64,000 nt of DNA from Levilactobacillus suantsaiihabitans (GCF_004745505.1 NZ_RKLX01000005.1:85392-149391); one strand, 5' to 3'. Counted from the stretch's first letter, positions 21,588-29,445 are shown. The notes: generated from the sequence alone by a model not told the origin. Numbers and translations: made by a program.

Positions 21588-21899
21588 ATGAGCATTGACT
21601 TCTTCGGCGAACGGCTAAAAGCTGTCCGTAAATCAAAACGCCTGACACAGTTAGACTTGTCCCAACGATTAGAAGTAAGTAAGGGCACAGTTTCTGCCTA
21701 TGAACAAGGACTGTCCTACCCCTCGTTGGAGACATTCGTTAAAATTTGTGCAATTTTAGACACTTCTGCTGATTATTTACTGGGGGTCTCCGACAATCTT
21801 CCCTTCAAGATGGGCGGACTGACCGACTCACAAGTCGAAAGCATCCTGCAATTTGTTTCACTGATCGAACGGGCTAACGAGATTACCCATGAACAGTGA
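21588..21899 (+). CDS. XRE-family transcriptional regulator
   Basis: 103 residues: an N-terminal Cro/CI helix-turn-helix (RLTQLDLSQRLEVSKGTVSAYEQG), then a YLLGVSD linker and a short helical tail. This is the single-domain repressor layout common in Firmicutes. GAGGGTG precedes the ATG. It lies divergent from the five-gene secreted/membrane operon and probably controls it together with itself. Confidence 0.85.
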   Translation: MSIDFFGERLKAVRKSKRLTQLDLSQRLEVSKGTVSAYEQGLSYPSLETFVKICAILDTSADYLLGVSDNLPFKMGGLTDSQVESILQFVSLIERANEITHEQ

Positions 21900-21915
21900 T
21901 GATTCACTAAAGCCC

Positions 21916-21951
21916 AAAAACACGACTACCTTGATGGCGGTCGTGTTTTTT
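21916..21951 (+). terminator. XRE gene terminator
   Basis: AAAAACACGAC pairs with GTCGTGTTTTT, ending in T6. Confidence 0.8.
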
Positions 21952-21974
21952 ATTGCTATTCATGGTCTTCTAAA

Positions 21975-22817
21975 CTACTTCACATGCACCGACTTAGTAG
22001 CCGTCACCCGGGAAAAATGCCCGTGCGCATAGTGACCAACGGTGGCGCTCACTCGCTTGGCCTTGGGCGCGTAGATTTTCTTGCTGAACTTGTGGGCCTT
22101 CAGCTTGACGTAACGCGTCCCCTTGTAGGTCTTGATTTTGGCGTAGTTGGCCTTCTTGCTTAGCTTGACTGTCCCCTTCACTTTCACGTACTTCTTCGAG
22201 GCCGTCTTCTTGGCGGTCAGCTTCGTGATTTTACTCTTCGCTCGGGGAACCCCTGTCACCTTATCTGGCCGGATGTCGGCTCTAAAGTATTGCTCAAAGT
22301 AGTCGCCAAAATTACTGATAACCCCAGAGTCCACCTCGTTTTTACTGATTTGCTGATCAGCGTCATCAAGATAGTCACTAATCTCACTTTGGTAGATGGG
22401 CTCTAAGCGCCCTTTAAACTGATCATAAAGCACCAGCATCGCGTGATAGTCTTTCTTAAATGCCGCGGTGGCCTGTCCTTTACGGCCCAGTTCACTGATA
22501 GCATGGGATGACAGCGACTGCATGATCTGGGTGAAATACGCTGACATGGTCCCGCCGTACGCGTTCACCGGTTTTGCTGCCATCCGCTTGAAGAATGCCC
22601 CATTAATCTGTAGTTTGACTGCCGGACTGGCCTGCTTGACTGCCTGCTTAGCGGCCTTTTCGTCAGCCTTAAACATTTGGTAGCTAATCGGCGCGTCCGC
22701 CAGATATTCGGCCTGGGCAGTGGTGGTTAACGCGGGCATGGTCGTGGTGACCACCCCACCGAGTAAGACGCTACTCAGTAGGACAGTCGTGGCTTTGCTG
22801 ATCCAGTTAAATGACAT
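21975..22817 (-). CDS. Secreted protein with C-terminal wall-binding-like repeats
   Basis: 280 residues; signal peptide (STVLLSSVLLGGVVTTTMP, cleavage near AQAE). Residues about 35-190 are helical and not recognised. The C-terminal 75 residues are very basic and contain beta-strand repeats (YVKVKGTVKLSKKANYAKIK) of the SLAP/SH3-like type seen in proteins that cling to lactobacillus cell walls. AGGAGG precedes the ATG. A single gene; role unknown. Confidence 0.65.
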   Translation of the reverse strand: MSFNWISKATTVLLSSVLLGGVVTTTMPALTTTAQAEYLADAPISYQMFKADEKAAKQAVKQASPAVKLQINGAFFKRMAAKPVNAYGGTMSAYFTQIMQSLSSHAISELGRKGQATAAFKKDYHAMLVLYDQFKGRLEPIYQSEISDYLDDADQQISKNEVDSGVISNFGDYFEQYFRADIRPDKVTGVPRAKSKITKLTAKKTASKKYVKVKGTVKLSKKANYAKIKTYKGTRYVKLKAHKFSKKIYAPKAKRVSATVGHYAHGHFSRVTATKSVHVK

Positions 22818-22908
22818 ACTTGTTTCCTCCTAAAATGAAATGGTCTATGTTACTTACTAAGGGTTGAAAGGCGAAAATCAACTGAAACTATTGTTATCAT
22901 GCGACTTA

Positions 22909-23075
22909 TGACGTCAAAAACGGTCGTTTACAGCCTCACATCACGAACTGGTCGCCTACCGTTCGCCAAATATGGGTTGGAACGCTGGGGGGACGGGTCG
23001 AGCCAAAGACCAGTCTCGACACCTCGCTTTGAGCCGAAGGTCGCGTCTCAAAGTGGCCTCATGGCCGAAACGTGC
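22909..23075 (+). repeat. Family A-related repeat, right arm missing (copy 2)
   Basis: Near-identical in layout to 12406-12560: TCAAAAACGGTCGTTTACAG, flank CGCCTACC, arm variant GTTCGCCAAATATGGGTT, the GCGTCTCAAAG core, then ATGGCCGAAACGTGC. A family B copy follows about 95 bp downstream. Confidence 0.65.
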
Positions 23076-23168
23076 GCCAACAGGCGTCTAAAACCCAGGT
23101 AGTCGCTGCATTGACGGCTAGTCTTTCATTAACACAGTGTTGCTGATAGCCGTCAACCTTGCCGGAGG

Positions 23169-23334
23169 CAGCCAGGGTGGAGCCAGCTGTGTCGGCGGTG
23201 TTGGCTGAGGTTTTTTCTCAGCCTACAGCGCGGGACGACTTGAGAGACTGGCGGTCTTGGCCAGGCTTTCAAGCGAACCGGAAGACCGCTTCTCAGTCTG
23301 GAGGTGTTCCCCAGAGCAGGCGGAACCCTGGCTG
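23169..23334 (+). repeat. Structured repeat, family B, copy 2
   Basis: Ends CAGCCAGGGT/ACCCTGGCTG pair perfectly; the internal GGCTGAG/CTCAGCC hairpin is kept. Compared with copy 1, the arm change from AGAGGT to AGGGT is matched on the other side, so pairing is maintained. Confidence 0.7.
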
Positions 23335-23420
23335 ACGCAGGCGCCTGGTTTCACCAATTTCAGGTGTCAGAACACCGTCATTACGGTAATTAGTGCCTTA
23401 ATTTCACTTTCAGCCTTCAG

Positions 23421-23852
23421 TTACTTCTTAATTCTGTGGTAATAAGCTTTGTGTGCGAAGGATTGGGTCTTCGATAGCTTTAACCGGTGATGGTTGAATG
23501 TCTTGAGATAATAGTGCACATGCTTGCCGGAACGGGTAATGCTCTTAACTTCATAGAGGTGCGCACTCAGTTTGCGTGCTGGCACCCGCCACATCAGTAG
23601 AATTGGCAGCTTCTTCGTAACTTTCTTGTTCGCGTGGTATGTAAAGTATTCATCAGCCATGTAATTTTGGGCAATCCCCAGTTCATGCAAATGGTTGTTG
23701 ACCTTTTTGGTGCGATAAGTCCCTCTAATCTGCTTGGGCATCTTCTTTTGCCACTTGACTGCGGCATTAGCCGTCACTGGTGCGTTCAGAAAGCCACTGC
23801 CCATCATGACTAAGGTGATAGCAATCACAATTGCAAAAAACTTTTTCTTCAT
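23421..23852 (-). CDS. Small secreted protein, PKxxRGTY family
   Basis: 143 residues; signal peptide followed by AAVKWQKKMPKQIRGTYRTKK, the Tyr variant of the RGTW motif at 17538, 18569 and 19052. Basic and aromatic-rich, function unknown. AGGAGG precedes the ATG. It is the second gene after a membrane protein (13-bp gap), opposite a divergent XRE regulator, repeating the layout of the 17.5-21.9 kb cluster. Confidence 0.7.
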   Translation of the reverse strand: MKKKFFAIVIAITLVMMGSGFLNAPVTANAAVKWQKKMPKQIRGTYRTKKVNNHLHELGIAQNYMADEYFTYHANKKVTKKLPILLMWRVPARKLSAHLYEVKSITRSGKHVHYYLKTFNHHRLKLSKTQSFAHKAYYHRIKK

Positions 23853-23865
23853 AATTTAATTCCTC

Positions 23866-24429
23866 CTATAATGATTGATCTTGCGAATCTGAATCAGCAA
23901 TAAACGTGCCATCCTCACGATAATTAAACGTATAGCCCTCTGGTCCCAGAATCATCAAGTACCGGACAACCCCCAGAATGACAAACCAAATGGCGAAGGC
24001 CCATAAAAAAGCGTGCCCCATAATTTTGAACATAATCTTCATGCCAGCCGCGTCACTCTTGATGGCATTTTTGGTTTCGCCAAAAGATTGTTCTCTCGTG
24101 TTCGCGTTAATCATGCGGACCGCCCGGAACTGGGCCTTGCGGAAATCAGCAGCCTGCATTTCCGCAACGTTGTCGAAGATTCCCTTGGCCTGCCGCCCAT
24201 GCTCCCACTCGCGGATGACCAAAAAACCGTTAGCCATGGGGTAAAAGATGGCCGCCTGAATGATAATCAGGTACCAGTAAAATGGCATTTGACCGCCCAC
24301 AAACATTTCCTTGCCCAGGTAAGCAAAGGCCACGGCCCCAAATATTGAAATAGCGTACCGGGTCGCCCAGAAGCGGACATTTAAGCCAAAGTATAGCTGC
24401 TTAAAGATATCCAGTATTTTTTGAATCAT
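23866..24429 (-). CDS. Membrane protein of unknown function
   Basis: 187 residues with two hydrophobic segments near residues 25-65 (AISIFGAVAFAYLG and YWYLIIIQAAIFYPM), a polar helical middle, and a third near 130-160 (GHAFLWAFAIWFVILGVVRYL). AAGGAGG precedes the ATG. First gene of a pair with the secreted RGTY protein. No family recognised. Confidence 0.65.
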   Translation of the reverse strand: MIQKILDIFKQLYFGLNVRFWATRYAISIFGAVAFAYLGKEMFVGGQMPFYWYLIIIQAAIFYPMANGFLVIREWEHGRQAKGIFDNVAEMQAADFRKAQFRAVRMINANTREQSFGETKNAIKSDAAGMKIMFKIMGHAFLWAFAIWFVILGVVRYLMILGPEGYTFNYREDGTFIADSDSQDQSL

Positions 24430-24452
24430 TAAAAATCCTCCTTATCATTTTT

Positions 24453-24472
24453 CACTTACGTTAATATAAGTG
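24453..24472. promoter_or_regulatory. Palindrome, candidate operator
   Basis: CACTTA-8 nt-TAAGTG lies just upstream of the membrane/secreted pair and facing the XRE gene; a likely regulator site. Confidence 0.4.
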
Positions 24473-24606
24473 ATGCTAATCTAAAGTATACCGCAAACAA
24501 TGATTATTTTCCTTATTATCTATAAAAAGACGTCTTTTAATCTCTGTCAAAGATAAGATTCCTCCATTATGGTTAGCTTTAAGACCACAATAGGAGATAG
24601 CCAACC

Positions 24607-24918
24607 ATGCAAAATGTTATTAGTAAACTGGTCCATCAGAAACGACAAGCTTTAGACTTAACCATTGAACAACTAGCTGAACGAGCCGGCGTTTCCGTCA
24701 GTTTAATCTCACGAATCGAACGTGGGGAGCTGGCCAATATCAGCGTCAACAAGCTGCAGGCGATTGCCACCGCTTTGCACCTCACCCTCGGCGACTTTTT
24801 TGCCGATGACCCGTTGACCGGTGCGCACACTTTGGAGCTCATCGCCTATCTCAAATCCCTACCGGAGGCGCAACGCGAGGTCATCGCCGAAAGTATCTTG
24901 AAGATTCTCAAGCTATAG
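24607..24918 (+). CDS. XRE-family transcriptional regulator
   Basis: 103 residues: helix-turn-helix LTIEQLAERAGVSVSLISRIERGELANIS, then LHLTLGDFFADD, a common XRE extension. AGGAGA precedes the ATG. Divergent from the 24429-23421 pair, which it probably controls. Its last codons overlap the end of the convergent gene at 24913. Confidence 0.85.
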   Translation: MQNVISKLVHQKRQALDLTIEQLAERAGVSVSLISRIERGELANISVNKLQAIATALHLTLGDFFADDPLTGAHTLELIAYLKSLPEAQREVIAESILKILKL

Positions 24919-25140
24919 CCGATACTTCTGAACGATCAGCTCAGCGACTTCACTGAGTGTCCGGTCCTGCGCATAGGCCTGATACTCAGCCACCAAGTCA
25001 ATCGTCTGGGTCGGCAACTGAATCTCAAAGATCCGAAATCGGTGATAATCCAGCCGGTGGTCCGTCCCCCGGTCAATCAGAAACTTCAGATCCTGCAAGC
25101 GTTGCAGGCGGCTCAACAATGGATTATCCAACTCTTCCAT
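24913..25140 (-). CDS. Small protein of unknown function
   Basis: A 75-residue frame starting MEELDNPLLSRLQRLQDLKF, with GGGAG upstream; a longer frame to 25176 lacks a ribosome site. It is helical and acidic/basic mixed, with no membrane segment. The stop overlaps the end of the XRE gene tail to tail by six bases, which could couple their expression by antisense pairing. No family recognised. Confidence 0.5.
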   Translation of the reverse strand: MEELDNPLLSRLQRLQDLKFLIDRGTDHRLDYHRFRIFEIQLPTQTIDLVAEYQAYAQDRTLSEVAELIVQKYRL

Positions 25141-25260
25141 GTGCTCATCACTCCCAAAAAAATAAGCTAGCCTCAACCAAATTGGTTAAAGCTAGCTTAC
25201 CGCCGTTTTTAAATTAAAAAAAGACTTGTATTCAGGATGAAATTAATTTTGGATATCTAA

Positions 25261-25359
25261 TTAATGGTGCTTATAAATTAATTTTAACATGCCTGTCAAG
25301 TCCCTCTCAATTTGGAAAAAATCCTTAAACTGTTGCCCGTTTGAAAAACCGAGTTTCAT
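25261..25359 (-). pseudogene. Truncated AbiEii-like toxin remnant
   Basis: The ATG at 25359 overlaps the AbiEi stop as ATGA, the coupling expected for abiEi-abiEii. The frame reads MKLGFSNGQQFKDFF and stops after 32 codons; AbiEii nucleotidyltransferase toxins are close to 300 residues and begin in a similar way (MKL...). The toxin is therefore absent here. Confidence 0.5.
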
Positions 25360-25943
25360 AGTAGTACCTCCATGTAGTTGTTGATTTTTTCTCTAACTTT
25401 GAACAAATCTGCATAGCGTACCAATCGACCAATGTCTTTTTGTTTTAGCTGCGAATAGCTAATCATCGCTTGACGAATAGTTTCTGAATCTGATGAATCA
25501 CGCGTTCGCAATATATCACAAAGTGTTCGTTCGACGTTATAGACCCGGACTTTGTGTTGACCTGGCGAAAGCACTTCCTCAATTCCTAGCTCGTGCCATT
25601 CTGACTTTTGATGATACACTCGAACTGGAAACTCACCGATTGCGCTGGGGTAGTAGCCGCGTGGAAAATTCATTTGATAGCGATCCGGCGTCCGATCGAT
25701 CATGCGATGCAAAAACAACGCAGTGTCTTTGTAATAAACACCTTTACTAAACCGATATTGAAGGATATACATGTCGTCCTCAAATATCGCTGGGTCAATA
25801 TACACGCCGCGCCCTACTCGCTCCAACTTACCACGGTTTGCAAGATCAATGAGCAGATGCGGATTAACCCCAAGCCTTTTAGCGTCTGCGGTCGTCACCT
25901 GACCATTATTTTGTTTCATAAATGCTTCGATTAAATCTGACAT
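25356..25943 (-). CDS. abiEi: AbiEi-family type IV antitoxin, orphan
   Basis: 195 residues. The N-terminal winged helix (GQVTTADAKRLGVNPHLLIDLANRGKLERVGRGVYI) is the AbiEi DNA-binding domain, and the C-terminal half (...YNVERTLCDILR...) is the antitoxin domain. I start at MSDLIEAFMK, with GAGGCG upstream; the longer frame runs into the operator. AbiEi normally represses its own promoter and counteracts the AbiEii toxin; here only a 32-codon toxin remnant follows. It could still act as a regulator or as an anti-addiction factor against other AbiE systems. Confidence 0.85.
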   Translation of the reverse strand: MSDLIEAFMKQNNGQVTTADAKRLGVNPHLLIDLANRGKLERVGRGVYIDPAIFEDDMYILQYRFSKGVYYKDTALFLHRMIDRTPDRYQMNFPRGYYPSAIGEFPVRVYHQKSEWHELGIEEVLSPGQHKVRVYNVERTLCDILRTRDSSDSETIRQAMISYSQLKQKDIGRLVRYADLFKVREKINNYMEVLL

Positions 25944-25954
25944 TAAGATCGCCT

Positions 25955-25999
25955 CACGTTTCAAACGTCATTATACCACATGATGACGTTTGAAACGTG
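25955..25999. promoter_or_regulatory. AbiEi operator: perfect 17-bp inverted repeat
   Basis: CACGTTTCAAACGTCAT (25955-25971) and ATGACGTTTGAAACGTG (25983-25999) are exact complements, and each holds the palindrome ACGTTT-C/G-AAACGT. A minus-strand TATAAT (25970-25975) lies between them, so binding would close the promoter. AbiEi is known to bind paired inverted repeats in its own promoter. Confidence 0.75.
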
Positions 26000-26016
26000 A
26001 AAATACAAATACGGAT

Positions 26017-26065
26017 AAAAGGACAGCTACTAGCCGTAAAAATTCGCTAGTCACTGTCCTTTTTT
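26017..26065 (+). terminator. Hairpin terminator
   Basis: AAAAGGACAG pairs with CTGTCCTTTT, with a nested CTAG/CTAG stem and a T6 tail. Confidence 0.7.
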
Positions 26066-26134
26066 GCGACTAAGGTCAGGATGGCTTTTCGAGCAGATGC
26101 GATTGGGACCGACCATTTTCATTAAAAATTATCC

Positions 26135-26193
26135 TTGCCAAATGAAAATAACTTCTGTAATATCTAAACAGTAATCATTACTATTTAGATATT
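26135..26193 (+). promoter_or_regulatory. Promoter with Zur box
   Basis: TTGCCA (26135-26140), a 17-bp spacer, and TAATAT (26158-26163). A palindrome AATATCTAAACAGTAAT-C-ATTACTATTTAGATATT (26159-26193, one mismatch) covers the -10 box. Its centre CAGTAATCATTACTA follows the Zur box (CGTAATNATTACG), so the downstream lipoprotein gene should be induced by zinc shortage. Confidence 0.7.
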
Positions 26194-26205
26194 AGAGGAG
26201 AATTG

Positions 26206-27120
26206 ATGATGTCCCATTTTAAACGATTTCTGTTAACCCCCTTGGCCCTGGGCTTGTTATTACTAGGAGCCACGGCCTGTAGCCCTACCAAGTCGCAGCC
26301 AACAACCAGCAAAACTAAACCGATTCACGTGGTGGCCAGTCTGGATTTCTATGGCGAAGTCGCCCGCACCGTTCTCGGTGACCACGGGACTGTGACCACC
26401 ATTATCAAGAGTTCGGACATTGACCCCCACGATTTTGAACCCACCCCCAAAGATGCCACCGCAGTCGCTCGCGCCAACGTGGTTCTCGGCAACGGTCTGG
26501 GGTATGATGCGTGGCTTTCCAAGCTCGTCAAGAGTCATCACCATCAGGCACAGCTGATTCGCGTGGGTGAAGACGTCATGGATAAAAAGCTAGGGGCCAA
26601 CGAACACATTTGGTATGACCCCGAAACGATGGCGCGGACGGCGACTTATCTGGCGCGGCAATTTGGTAAACGTGCGCCCCGCTATCGGGCAATCTATCAA
26701 CGCAACGCCGCGGCCTATATCCGCCGCCTCGCACCGCTGCAGGCGCAAATCAAATCCTTAAAGCAACACAGTCACCAACAACGCGTGGACGTCAGCGAAC
26801 CCGTCTTCGACTACGCCCTCACGGCACTCGGTTACCGGCGCAACAATCAGCAGTTCGCCCTGGCCATTGAGAACGGCACCGATCCCGCCCCCGCAGCTAT
26901 TAAGCGCCTGCAGGCGGATCTTCGCCACCACCGTATCGCCTTTCTCGTCAACAATCAGCAGGCCAGCAATAAGACCGTTAAGGCAATGGTCCAGCTCGCC
27001 AAGCAGGAACAAGTCCCCGTTCTAAACGTGACTGAGACCCTACCACAAGAAAAAACTTACCTGACCTGGATGCAGGGACAGTACCGCCAGCTGGCTGCTA
27101 TTCAACGACAAGCTAAATAA
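26206..27120 (+). CDS. Zinc/manganese-binding lipoprotein (ZnuA/AdcA-like)
   Basis: A cluster A-I substrate-binding lipoprotein of a metal ABC importer. The lipobox LLGATAC ends at the lipidated Cys. Metal-ligand candidates are His in IDPHDFEP and EHIWYD, as in ZnuA/PsaA folds, and a VSEPVFDYALTALG segment is also typical. A His-rich stretch (KSHHHQ) is present but short. AGAGGAG precedes two adjacent ATGs. No permease or ATPase gene is next to it, so it must work with a transporter encoded elsewhere. The Zur-like box favours zinc over manganese. Confidence 0.85.
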   Translation: MMSHFKRFLLTPLALGLLLLGATACSPTKSQPTTSKTKPIHVVASLDFYGEVARTVLGDHGTVTTIIKSSDIDPHDFEPTPKDATAVARANVVLGNGLGYDAWLSKLVKSHHHQAQLIRVGEDVMDKKLGANEHIWYDPETMARTATYLARQFGKRAPRYRAIYQRNAAAYIRRLAPLQAQIKSLKQHSHQQRVDVSEPVFDYALTALGYRRNNQQFALAIENGTDPAPAAIKRLQADLRHHRIAFLVNNQQASNKTVKAMVQLAKQEQVPVLNVTETLPQEKTYLTWMQGQYRQLAAIQRQAK

Positions 27121-27149
27121 CTCATCTGAGTAACCAGTAAACTGCTCGA

Positions 27150-27199
27150 AAAAAGACACTACCCAACCGCCGATAATTGACGGCGTGGGTAGTGTCTTT
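27150..27199 (+). terminator. Terminator of the metal-binding lipoprotein gene
   Basis: AAAGACACTACCCA pairs with TGGGTAGTGTCTTT; an internal GCCG/CGGC stem extends it. Confidence 0.85.
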
Positions 27200-27221
27200 G
27201 AATTGGAGACGTTTCTATATC

Positions 27222-27508
27222 TTAAACGAATTCAACTTTGAGCTTTTTCCCCAGCGCAAAGGCAATCTTACTCATGGTGTCAAAACTAGTATTTTGGCCC
27301 TGCTCGATCCGTGCAATCGTTGACCGCGGCACATCTGCCCGCTCTGCTAGTTTCCGCTGGGTCAAACCAGCGCGTTCATCACCTCAACCGCACGCTCAAG
27401 TTTGGCAGATCCGGCATCAAAGCCTGCCTTGAATTCAGGGTCTTTAAGTTGTTCAGCAAGATAATCATCAAAAAGAATGTTCTTTGCTATGTTATTTACT
27501 CCAATCAT
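27222..27508 (-). pseudogene. Frameshifted XRE-type antitoxin gene
   Basis: The minus strand encodes IAKNILFDDYLAEQLKDPEF...ERAVEVMNALV and stops. Shifted by one base, it continues GLTQRKLAERADVPRSTIARIEQGQ...FALGKKLKVEFV. Together these are a HigA-like helix-turn-helix antitoxin broken near 27375. Upstream, a frame ending FDKLVFISGYVGKE may be the last part of a decayed toxin gene. The 27121-27757 stretch has no other gene that I can support. Confidence 0.65.
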
Positions 27509-27757
27509 AATTAAGGAGCTTATTCTTTACCCACATAACCACTAATGAAAACCAACTTATCAAAACCATTCCTTCCACTTCATCCCGACACCACTGATTC
27601 GCCATATGACGCGTTTCTTATGAACGCCGCCGATGTTTGTCTCGTCCTATTAGAAAAAATCAGTCTTGCAGATCATTGGTTCTCCCACATAAAAATTGCA
27701 ACGTGAGGAAAAAATACCGCCATAGTATATCATTACATTTCTAATGCCAGCTTAAGT

Positions 27758-29299
27758 TCACAGGTTATAATCATTGAAGACATCGAACACCTCAGTGGAG
27801 ATTTCCGGTTTAAGCTCCTGGAGCTTAACTTCATCAATAATTGATGGCAACGTTATTTTGGCTCTTACAAACGATGAATCCCAGATTGTATTATTAGTGT
27901 TCTTTACAGCATCACATAATTTCCCAGAAAACGTTAATTCTGAGCCCGACAGCATTGATAGCCGTTGCAACCACACATCCAAATATTCTAAATTGGGAGT
28001 ATTCTCTAGCTTCGTTGTGATCTTAGATACTATCTTGGCGGATTCGCTAGATTTCTGTTGTCCTTTTAGGAGTATCTTGCTAAGCACGCCAACTCCCGGC
28101 GCAATAGCCTTCGGATTCTTGCTCACAATGTCTGCTACAATACTTATCAACGGCTCAATGGATTCCTCAATTAAACTTTGTTGATCTAACCTTTTAGCAA
28201 ACGATGTTAAGGCCTTACTGATACTTCCAGAATTTGGAAATTTTTTTGACAACCAAAGAATTTCTAGCAGATGTTTTTGTAATGTTAACTGATAATTAAC
28301 TCTACGATGTTTTCCATCCCAAACTTTAGGCATTATAATTGGCACTCTCGAATTCCAATAGACCTTATCCGGTTTAATAGCCGATTCAATAATATCAGAG
28401 ACAAGTCCTGTTTTCTTAGTATTAAAATGCATATTCAGGTCAGCAAGTACATCGGCAAGTCCCTTTACAATTTTCTCAGCAATTTCCTTACTATTTGAAA
28501 AAATTCTATAATCATCGCGATATCTAACTACTTGCCAATCTACGTTATTCAAATCCTTCAATTTTTCAGAAAGAAGTAAGTCGGAATATCCAAGAACAAT
28601 CTCAGCAATGAAGTTAAAAAGTTCTCCACCTTGTGGAATACCATTTGTTTGATTACATTGAAGTCTTTCCACTGTCCAATCTAGCTTATGCGCAAAAGAC
28701 TTGTCATTGCGTTTTCCTGCCGCCTGCTTTGCAGCATCCTTTCCCCGGACAGCCCAGTCAATCGTATGTGTGTAAATTGAACCATAACAGTTAGTAATAT
28801 CCGTTCTAATACAGTACGCATACTCTAGTGAGTTTACGATTGAGGTCTGTTCTAACTCTTCCCACCAATTTAAAATAGTCTCTGCGGTATCACCCATTTT
28901 CCCAGTTGACTTAACGGGCAGACTAATACACCTAATTTTCGGATTAGACTCGAATAAACCAAATCTATCAAGTAATTCATTCCAATTTTTATCCTCTGTT
29001 ATTTTTTCTACAAGGTCAGCATATAAAAGCGGATGTACAATTTTAACTTCTCGCCAATCATATCCTGCATCCTTGTTCAAAATAATAGAGTAATTAGCTT
29101 TTTCGGCAGTCTTAAGAATATTACCATTAATCATCGAGTTGAGCTTTCCGCCTGAGACTTTTGAAAAGGCAAAATCAAGCACAGGCTGAAAGTCAAAGTA
29201 TTCCGGCAATACCATACTTGCATAGCTACTTGATTTAAGGAAAAAGGCACGCGCTTCCGCGGCCGTCATTTCAAGTACACTTTTTCTTTCAGAGGACAT
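27758..29299 (-). CDS. Defence-type reverse transcriptase (UG/DRT-like)
   Basis: A 513-residue stand-alone reverse transcriptase. Palm motifs in order: RTDITNCYGSIYTH (motif A Asp), NQTNGIPQGGELFNF (motif B), and VRYRDDYRIF (YRDD catalytic pair at about 260-263). The N terminus (AEARAFFLKSSSYASMVLPEYFDF) and the long helical C terminus (about 220 residues) match the unknown-group reverse transcriptases linked to phage defence and not group II introns: there is no maturase X/endonuclease domain and no intron RNA. Which DRT class it belongs to I cannot tell. The start at 29299 has GGTGAT 7 nt upstream; a minus-strand TATAAT lies at 29345-29350. The AT-rich composition and its place beside an island hotspot suggest transfer. 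Confidence 0.8.
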   Translation of the reverse strand: MSSERKSVLEMTAAEARAFFLKSSSYASMVLPEYFDFQPVLDFAFSKVSGGKLNSMINGNILKTAEKANYSIILNKDAGYDWREVKIVHPLLYADLVEKITEDKNWNELLDRFGLFESNPKIRCISLPVKSTGKMGDTAETILNWWEELEQTSIVNSLEYAYCIRTDITNCYGSIYTHTIDWAVRGKDAAKQAAGKRNDKSFAHKLDWTVERLQCNQTNGIPQGGELFNFIAEIVLGYSDLLLSEKLKDLNNVDWQVVRYRDDYRIFSNSKEIAEKIVKGLADVLADLNMHFNTKKTGLVSDIIESAIKPDKVYWNSRVPIIMPKVWDGKHRRVNYQLTLQKHLLEILWLSKKFPNSGSISKALTSFAKRLDQQSLIEESIEPLISIVADIVSKNPKAIAPGVGVLSKILLKGQQKSSESAKIVSKITTKLENTPNLEYLDVWLQRLSMLSGSELTFSGKLCDAVKNTNNTIWDSSFVRAKITLPSIIDEVKLQELKPEISTEVFDVFNDYNL

Positions 29300-29369
29300 C
29301 CCAATCATCACCGCCATCAATCAGTTTAACTAATTTTACCACGAATTATAGACTTATAATTTACGAAAA

Positions 29370-29445
29370 ATCCCCGCCAACTCAGCCTTCATTCGGCCTA
29401 AACTTGGCGGGGATCCTGGTGGGAAATGTAACAATTCCCCGCCAA
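29370..29445 (-). promoter_or_regulatory. Attenuator-like alternating stems upstream of the RT gene
   Basis: On the minus strand, segment 1 (29445-29436), segment 2 (29413-29404) and segment 3 (29380-29370) are arranged so that segment 2, the complement of TTGGCGGGGA, can pair with either neighbour. Pairing 2-3 gives an 11-bp stem followed by TTTTT, a terminator; pairing 1-2 would prevent it. It could equally be the old guaA terminator with a chance repeat, or part of a small RNA used by the RT. Confidence 0.45.

Noticed and set aside
27545..27706. Small plus-strand frame (MKTNLSKPFLPLHP...) next to the broken antitoxin
   Set aside because: No ribosome site. The opposite strand shows a decayed toxin-like ending in the same place, a better explanation; neither could be confirmed.
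27758..29320. Group II intron as source of the reverse transcriptase
   Set aside because: No maturase or endonuclease domain and no intron RNA domains V/VI were seen; the protein ends resemble defence-type enzymes.
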